This document shows, in pieces, positions 11,655 to 13,067 of a DNA stretch of 13,067 nucleotides. The stretch is taken from positions 1 to 13,067 of the forward strand of contig CAAEDZ010000284.1 of the NCBI GenBank assembly GCA_900754775.1, given 5' to 3'. Origin of the DNA: Clostridia bacterium (GTDB lineage Bacteria; Bacillota_A; Clostridia; Christensenellales; Aristaeellaceae). Position numbers and translations under genes: made by a program. Position 1 is the stretch's first letter, and the number at the start of each line of letters is the position of its first letter. Under the pieces are notes generated by a model that did not search any database, was not told the DNA's origin, and worked only from the letters and a program-made list of their open reading frames with translations.

Positions 11655-13067
11655 ATGTCGCAAAGCAACACGCCCCGAAAGCTGAGCAAGGGGAAGATCG
11701 CCCTCATCGCGCTGGCGGCGGCGGTAATCATCGCCGCGCTGGCCTTCTGGCTGACGGCGGACAGCCGCGCCTATTCGCGGGGCGTGGAGCTGCAACGCTC
11801 CGGCGCTTACAGCGAGGCCATCGCCGTTCTGGAGACCATTCCCGACTACAAGGACGCGCGCGAGCGCATCAACGCCTGTTCCTACGCCATTGCCCTCGCG
11901 CAGGAGAAGGCCGGCAGTTACGCTGAGGCGCAGGCCACCTTTGCCGCCCTGGGCGAATATGAGGACGCCGCCGCCCACGCCAGCGAGTGTGGCTATCGTC
12001 TGGCCTCGGAACTGGAGACGAGCGGCGGGGCGCGCGAGGCTGAGGACGCCTTCACCGCCCTGGGCAATTACAAGGACAGCCCCGCGCGCGCGGCCAATCT
12101 GGAGGTGGCGCAGACGCGCTACGACGTGGAGCGCGAGCGCGTGGAGAGCCAGGTCGAGGCCCTGACCACGGCGCTTGCCGCCGGCGAAGTGCTTTTGAGC
12201 GAGGGGGAAACGCCTCTTGACGCGGCCACGGAAGAAGAACTGCGCGCCTGCGTGGAGGCCGGCGCGGCGCTGGACCTGACCCTGCCGGAGGAGCCGCGCA
12301 CGCTTTCCGAGGTGGAAGAAGCGGCCGACGCGCTGACGAAGATCGACGTATCCGCCCTGGCGGAGCGCACAGCGGCGGCGGTGGCGGCCTACACAGACAG
12401 CGTGGCGCGCTACGCGCTGGTGGACGCGCCCACGGCGGAGTTCGTGGCCGACCGTCTCTCGCGCGTGCCGGAGATCGCCCGCGTGGTGATCGCCGGGGAG
12501 GTGGAGGCCGGAGAGGATATTTCCGGCGAAGCCCCCGCGGATGAAAGCGCCTTGGGCGAAGCCGGGGAGGCCACGGACGAAGCCGCGTCCGACGAGCCCG
12601 ACGGTGACGGGAGCGCTTCCGGCGAAGCCGATACGGTTGAAGCGGAGACGGACGAAGCCGCTTCCGGCGAGGCCGGGATGGATGAAACCGGGACGGACGA
12701 TGCCACGTCCGATGAAGCCGCTGCTGACGAAGCCGGGACGGACGATGCCACGTCTGATGAAGCCGCTGCTGACGAAGCCGGGACGGATGAAGTTGCTGCC
12801 GGTGAAGTCGTATCTGACGAAACTGTGTCTGACGAAACGACTGTTGATGAAACCGCGTCCGATGAAGCTGCGTCTGACGAAGCCGCGACAGATGAAACCG
12901 CGTCCGACGAAGTTGCTGCTGATGAAACCGAGACGGATGAAATAACGGTTGATGAAGTCGCTGTTGATGAAACCGCGACGGATGAAGCTGCTGCCGGTGA
13001 AGTCGTATCTGACGAAACTGTGTCTGACGAAACGACTGTTGATGAAACCGCGTCCGATGAAGCTGCG
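11655..13067 (+). CDS. Membrane-anchored TPR-like protein with long acidic repeat tail (3' end outside window)
   Basis: The first 471 residues of an open frame that runs past the right edge. A short basic N-terminus (PRKLSKGK) leads to one membrane helix at about 14-34, so the rest should be outside the cell. Residues 36-150 hold three TPR-like units of about 38 residues, each with the 'GxYxEAxxxFxxLGxYxDA' theme (GAYSEAIAVLETIPDYKDA, GSYAEAQATFAALGEYEDAA, GGAREAEDAFTALGNYKDS). Residues 151-280 are mostly helical and charged. From about 281 to the edge the chain is almost only Asp, Glu, Ala, Thr, Ser, Val and Gly, and settles into pentapeptides X-Asp-Glu-X-X. AAGGAGGAG at 11641-11649 sets the start. 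Function is unknown; the TPR-like part may bind a partner, and the acidic tail could be a spacer through the wall or a cation-binding segment. Confidence 0.88.
   Translation, partial: MSQSNTPRKLSKGKIALIALAAAVIIAALAFWLTADSRAYSRGVELQRSGAYSEAIAVLETIPDYKDARERINACSYAIALAQEKAGSYAEAQATFAALGEYEDAAAHASECGYRLASELETSGGAREAEDAFTALGNYKDSPARAANLEVAQTRYDVERERVESQVEALTTALAAGEVLLSEGETPLDAATEEELRACVEAGAALDLTLPEEPRTLSEVEEAADALTKIDVSALAERTAAAVAAYTDSVARYALVDAPTAEFVADRLSRVPEIARVVIAGEVEAGEDISGEAPADESALGEAGEATDEAASDEPDGDGSASGEADTVEAETDEAASGEAGMDETGTDDATSDEAAADEAGTDDATSDEAAADEAGTDEVAAGEVVSDETVSDETTVDETASDEAASDEAATDETASDEVAADETETDEITVDEVAVDETATDEAAAGEVVSDETVSDETTVDETASDEAA
12690..12779 (+). repeat. 45-base tandem duplication in the acidic tail
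   Basis: Two adjacent 45-base copies (12690-12734 and 12735-12779) differ at one base, the third position of codon seven (TCC to TCT). A third partial copy begins at 12780. They encode GTDDATSDEAAADEA twice. Confidence 0.93.
12782..13067 (+). repeat. 91-base direct repeat with a 195-base period
   Basis: Bases 12782-12872 recur at 12977-13067 with one difference (T12793 against C12988). The second copy runs into the window edge, so the repeat is probably longer or more numerous. Between and within the copies the DNA follows a 15-base period (five codons, with GA(T/C)GAA in each unit). Confidence 0.93.

Noticed and set aside
12541..12945. A Lys/Pro-rich 134-residue frame in the repeat region
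   Set aside because: It is the +1 reading of the acidic repeats; its periodic KP pattern follows from the DNA repeat and it lies inside the longer frame.
12690..13067. Periodic repeats considered as a CRISPR array
   Set aside because: The period is a multiple of three, the repeats stay in frame in an open gene and there are no unique spacers.

Overview
The window looks like a junction between a mobile element and the chromosome of an anaerobic, GC-rich member of the Clostridia (Bacillota). The phylum call is an inference. It rests on the oxygen-scavenging flavodiiron protein, the Tn916-type module, the DUF4367 sigma/anti-sigma pair, the strong GGAGG ribosome-binding sites and the sigma-A-type promoters. 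Codon use changes near 5.4 kb: genes to the left use mixed third positions, while genes to the right end almost every codon in G or C.

Left part (1 to about 5400): the end of a probable integrative conjugative element. Positions 40-1951 hold a compact three-gene cassette: an ECF-like sigma factor, a membrane protein with a DUF4367 ectodomain (probable anti-sigma factor) and a small secreted protein, closed by a terminator. Next come two small Tn916 orf7/orf8-like regulators (2293-2854), an excisionase (3410-3625) and a tyrosine integrase (3630-5018). A leader with four mutually complementary segments precedes the orf7-like gene. A good promoter overlapped by a dyad precedes the excisionase. 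Three direct repeats follow the integrase. The conjugation genes would lie beyond the left edge.

Junction (5217-5480): on the minus strand a perfect-consensus promoter drives the 5' half of a tRNA-Arg(CCT) that breaks off exactly after its anticodon loop, and 58 bases later a complete tRNA-Arg(CCT) with its own terminator. This is most simply read as a host tRNA gene cut by integration in the anticodon loop, with an intact replacement tRNA supplied by the element.

Right part (5528-13067): chromosomal genes. A 64-residue membrane ORF is followed by two minus-strand genes: a secreted PPC-type two-domain protein, and upstream of it a four-domain flavodiiron protein (metallo-beta-lactamase, flavodoxin, flavin reductase, rubredoxin). 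Back-to-back promoters separate the flavodiiron gene from tdh-kbl, a translationally coupled pair that converts threonine to glycine and acetyl-CoA. A 46-residue membrane protein and a terminator come next. The window closes inside a gene for a membrane-anchored protein with TPR-like repeats and a long acidic tail of X-Asp-Glu-X-X pentapeptides, encoded by recently duplicated DNA.
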